Below, one piece after another: positions 55,401 to 58,400 of a DNA stretch of 64,000 nt. A program made the translations under genes and the position numbers. The stretch's first letter is position 1. Every line of letters begins with the position of its first letter. This DNA is from Deroplatys truncata (Eukaryota; Arthropoda; Insecta; Mantodea; Mantidae), in the NCBI GenBank assembly GCA_030765065.1, contig CM060986.1:73587573-73651572 (forward strand). Reading direction: 5' to 3'. Under the pieces are notes generated by a model that worked only from the letters and a program-made list of their open reading frames with translations, searched no databases and was not told the DNA's origin.

Positions 55401-58400
55401 GCTATATATCCTTTCAAACCTGAGTGTGTTTTTATAGATTATTCCATTGCTTTACCATAACATACTTTTTGTGTTAAGATTGGAAAATACATTGGTAAGT
55501 GAAATCAGACTTGAAAAAATCAATACCACAGCTGGGACTTGAACCATGGATATTCAGCTCTCCATGCCAATGCTCTTACCACTTGAGCTACCATGGCAAT
55601 GTACCCGTATGCACAGTAAGCCTTATTTAATTCAAGTATCCTGGTAAACTTTCAAGGCAATCTCAAATATTAGAGATAATTCAGTGGTTTGAATCTCAGC
55701 CATGTATTTTTCAAGTCTGATTCAACTTACCTCTTTACTGTCTAGGCACAGCTGTGTGAAAGAACAAATTTTTATCAATTAACCCTAATAGTGATTAATT
55801 ATAAATCCTGGAAATTTAAAATACTTGTACAATGTTGCTGGTCACCTTTGAGGAATGATATTTTTAACATATGAGATCCCTTGAAGGTTTAGTGGGATAC
55901 TTGAATCAGATGAGAATACACTTAAGGGTATCTCGCCATGGTAGCTCAAGCATTAAGAGTGTCAGCACAGACAGCCAAAGATCCATGGTTTGAGTCCTAA
56001 ATGGCATTGAATTTTTTCAATTCTGGTTCAGCTTACCAGTTTACTGCCAGGCTAGTGTGAAAGAACAAACTATTATCAAATGTAAATTACCCCTAATAAT
56101 GGTTAACTATAAATCCTGGAAATTCAAAGTACTTGTAACATTCAAATCATCTTTGAGGAATGATATGTCTAATATTTAGATTACCTTGAAGGCATACTGG
56201 GATACTTAGATCAGATCAGAAGGCATGTACAGCTATCTCACCATGGTAGCTCTATTGGTAAGAGCATCAGCACAAAAAACCAAAAATCCATGGTTCAAGT
56301 TCTGGTTGTTAGATTGTATTTTTCAAGTCTGATTCGACTTACCAACTTACTATGTACACATGGATAGTATGAAAGAACAAATTATTACCAAATACAGTTA
56401 GAAGATATATTTTTACAAGTGACACTCTTATAGTGTAGCACACCAGTCTGTGACAAAACTTTGCACTATGTTTCAAACAATTGCCTTAATGAAACACACT
56501 CTCATTTGCAAGTCAGCCACTCAGTTGTATTGCCCGGACTTTGCTCTATTCACCTCAGCACAGTTGCAAGCTGTATACAGCAGACCAGTTATGCCAGAAA
56601 GAACCAACTCCAAAATGCTGTTTACTGTTTTATGCACAGTTATATTTACAGGAATATAAATAATAACGTTCTGCATAATGATTTCAGCATTTCAGAACAT
56701 TTCTTAAGTCAGGTTGCTATTGGACAAATAAAAATGCTTTACTTGTCCTCTAATTTTGGTTTGTTAATCGTTAAAGAACTTCTTATTCTATTAGCATAGT
56801 GTCATCATGGAACCCAAACACCAACAGAACACAAAGCTTGAGGGAGAAAAAGGGAATGTCTTAAAGCAAGATAAAATGGATGCCATTAATGTTTTTAGTT
56901 GTTGACAACTCAAAATAACACGTACATAGTTTTTCTACACTTCCACTTAGAAAGCTTTTATTATGTTATTGGTAGTGAGCTTTGATGACACACAGCATTT
57001 AGGAAACTCAAGTAAAAACATATCTCTTACTTTCTGCATGGAATTCCTCCATATTATCATTTAACAAACATTACCTTTTCTTCCATACTGTAGTAACTCA
57101 TTTTGTGTCATTAATTAAAAACATTAATAATACAAAACTATCATATTTAGTTTTTCATACCATTATTTGTTACAAACTTCTAGTGAGTCATGGCTCGTGA
57201 TAATAAAACAGAATTAATAATAACATAACACTTAATGGGAAACACAGTGAAGCAGATAAAATATTGATAAAAATCTAGTGGCAACACACTCTAACTTCAC
57301 TCTTTCAAGATAATTACCTTGTATGCATTTCGAAGACAACTTGTCCTCATCATCAACTAAGACCCACTAACGAGTGTGTTGGTTCCGGTGTAGAGGTTGC
57401 CGTTGGGTTTCCTGACGTTGACGTCATTTTCGGCTTGATGTATTTAAAGGATCCAAAATTAATAATGTAAAGATTAATGTAAATGTCGCCATATTATTGT
57501 TTTCTCTAAAAGTAAACAACAAATAAACTTGCTCCTTTTGGATTCTATTCCTTTTTTAATATTCTTTTAAGATTTATCTCTAAAATCAACAGGGGAGAGA
57601 GTATCTGAGGAAAAAGTGATTTCCCATGTTAAATCCCTAAGTCCAGTGATTTATTTCTACCTCATATATACACTATACATATTTACATCACATTGCTCAA
57701 CTGCAAGGAGTACAAGTGGTGCTATCATGGAGGCCATATGGGTGCATATAGCTTGTGGGAACCTTAAAATTGATTGAGTGTATGGAAAAGCGAAAACTTA
57801 ACCCCATGTGGTGATGTACCTCTCACTTTTTCTTTTCTCTTGTTTTAAGTACTCCTTGAGTCCAACCTCTCAACTTCCAAATCATTCCATGTTAGCCTCT
57901 AGTTCCTTATGTCACGAGTTCAAACCTGGCAAGGGCAATGGACTTTTTCGGGTGTAGAAATCCTCAGCATGGCTTCCTTTGGAAGGGAAGTAAAGGCGGA
58001 GGTCCTGTGTGGCATGCAAAAGAACCTCAAACCTGATAAAGAGGCCTCTGAGCAAAATTTCCTGTCTTTCATGCCCAATATAGAATGGAACATTAAGAAC
58101 CATAGTAGTTAAAGACGTCCATAAATAAAACTTCACCCCCCCCCCCACCATATCACTGCCAAATCAGAATACAAAGGCTCCAGAGTTCATCAGGACAAAA
58201 GTGCAACTTTATATGAAAAATCCACTGGGACATTCTTTAACAATCTTCTGTTAAATGGAAGGCTGTCAAGTTATTCTTTTTATATCCATTAATTGAAACT
58301 TTAGCACTTAAACAATATTGTAAGTTATGAAATAATGCATTATAAAATTGATTCATAGCAATCAGGGCTATCCTGTAACTTTCTGTTTAAGAGTATTGTT

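Noticed and set aside
55540..55620. Functional tRNA gene on the minus strand
   Set aside because: tRNA-like A and B boxes are present, but the anticodon and acceptor arms do not pair well and the sequence is part of a repeat array.
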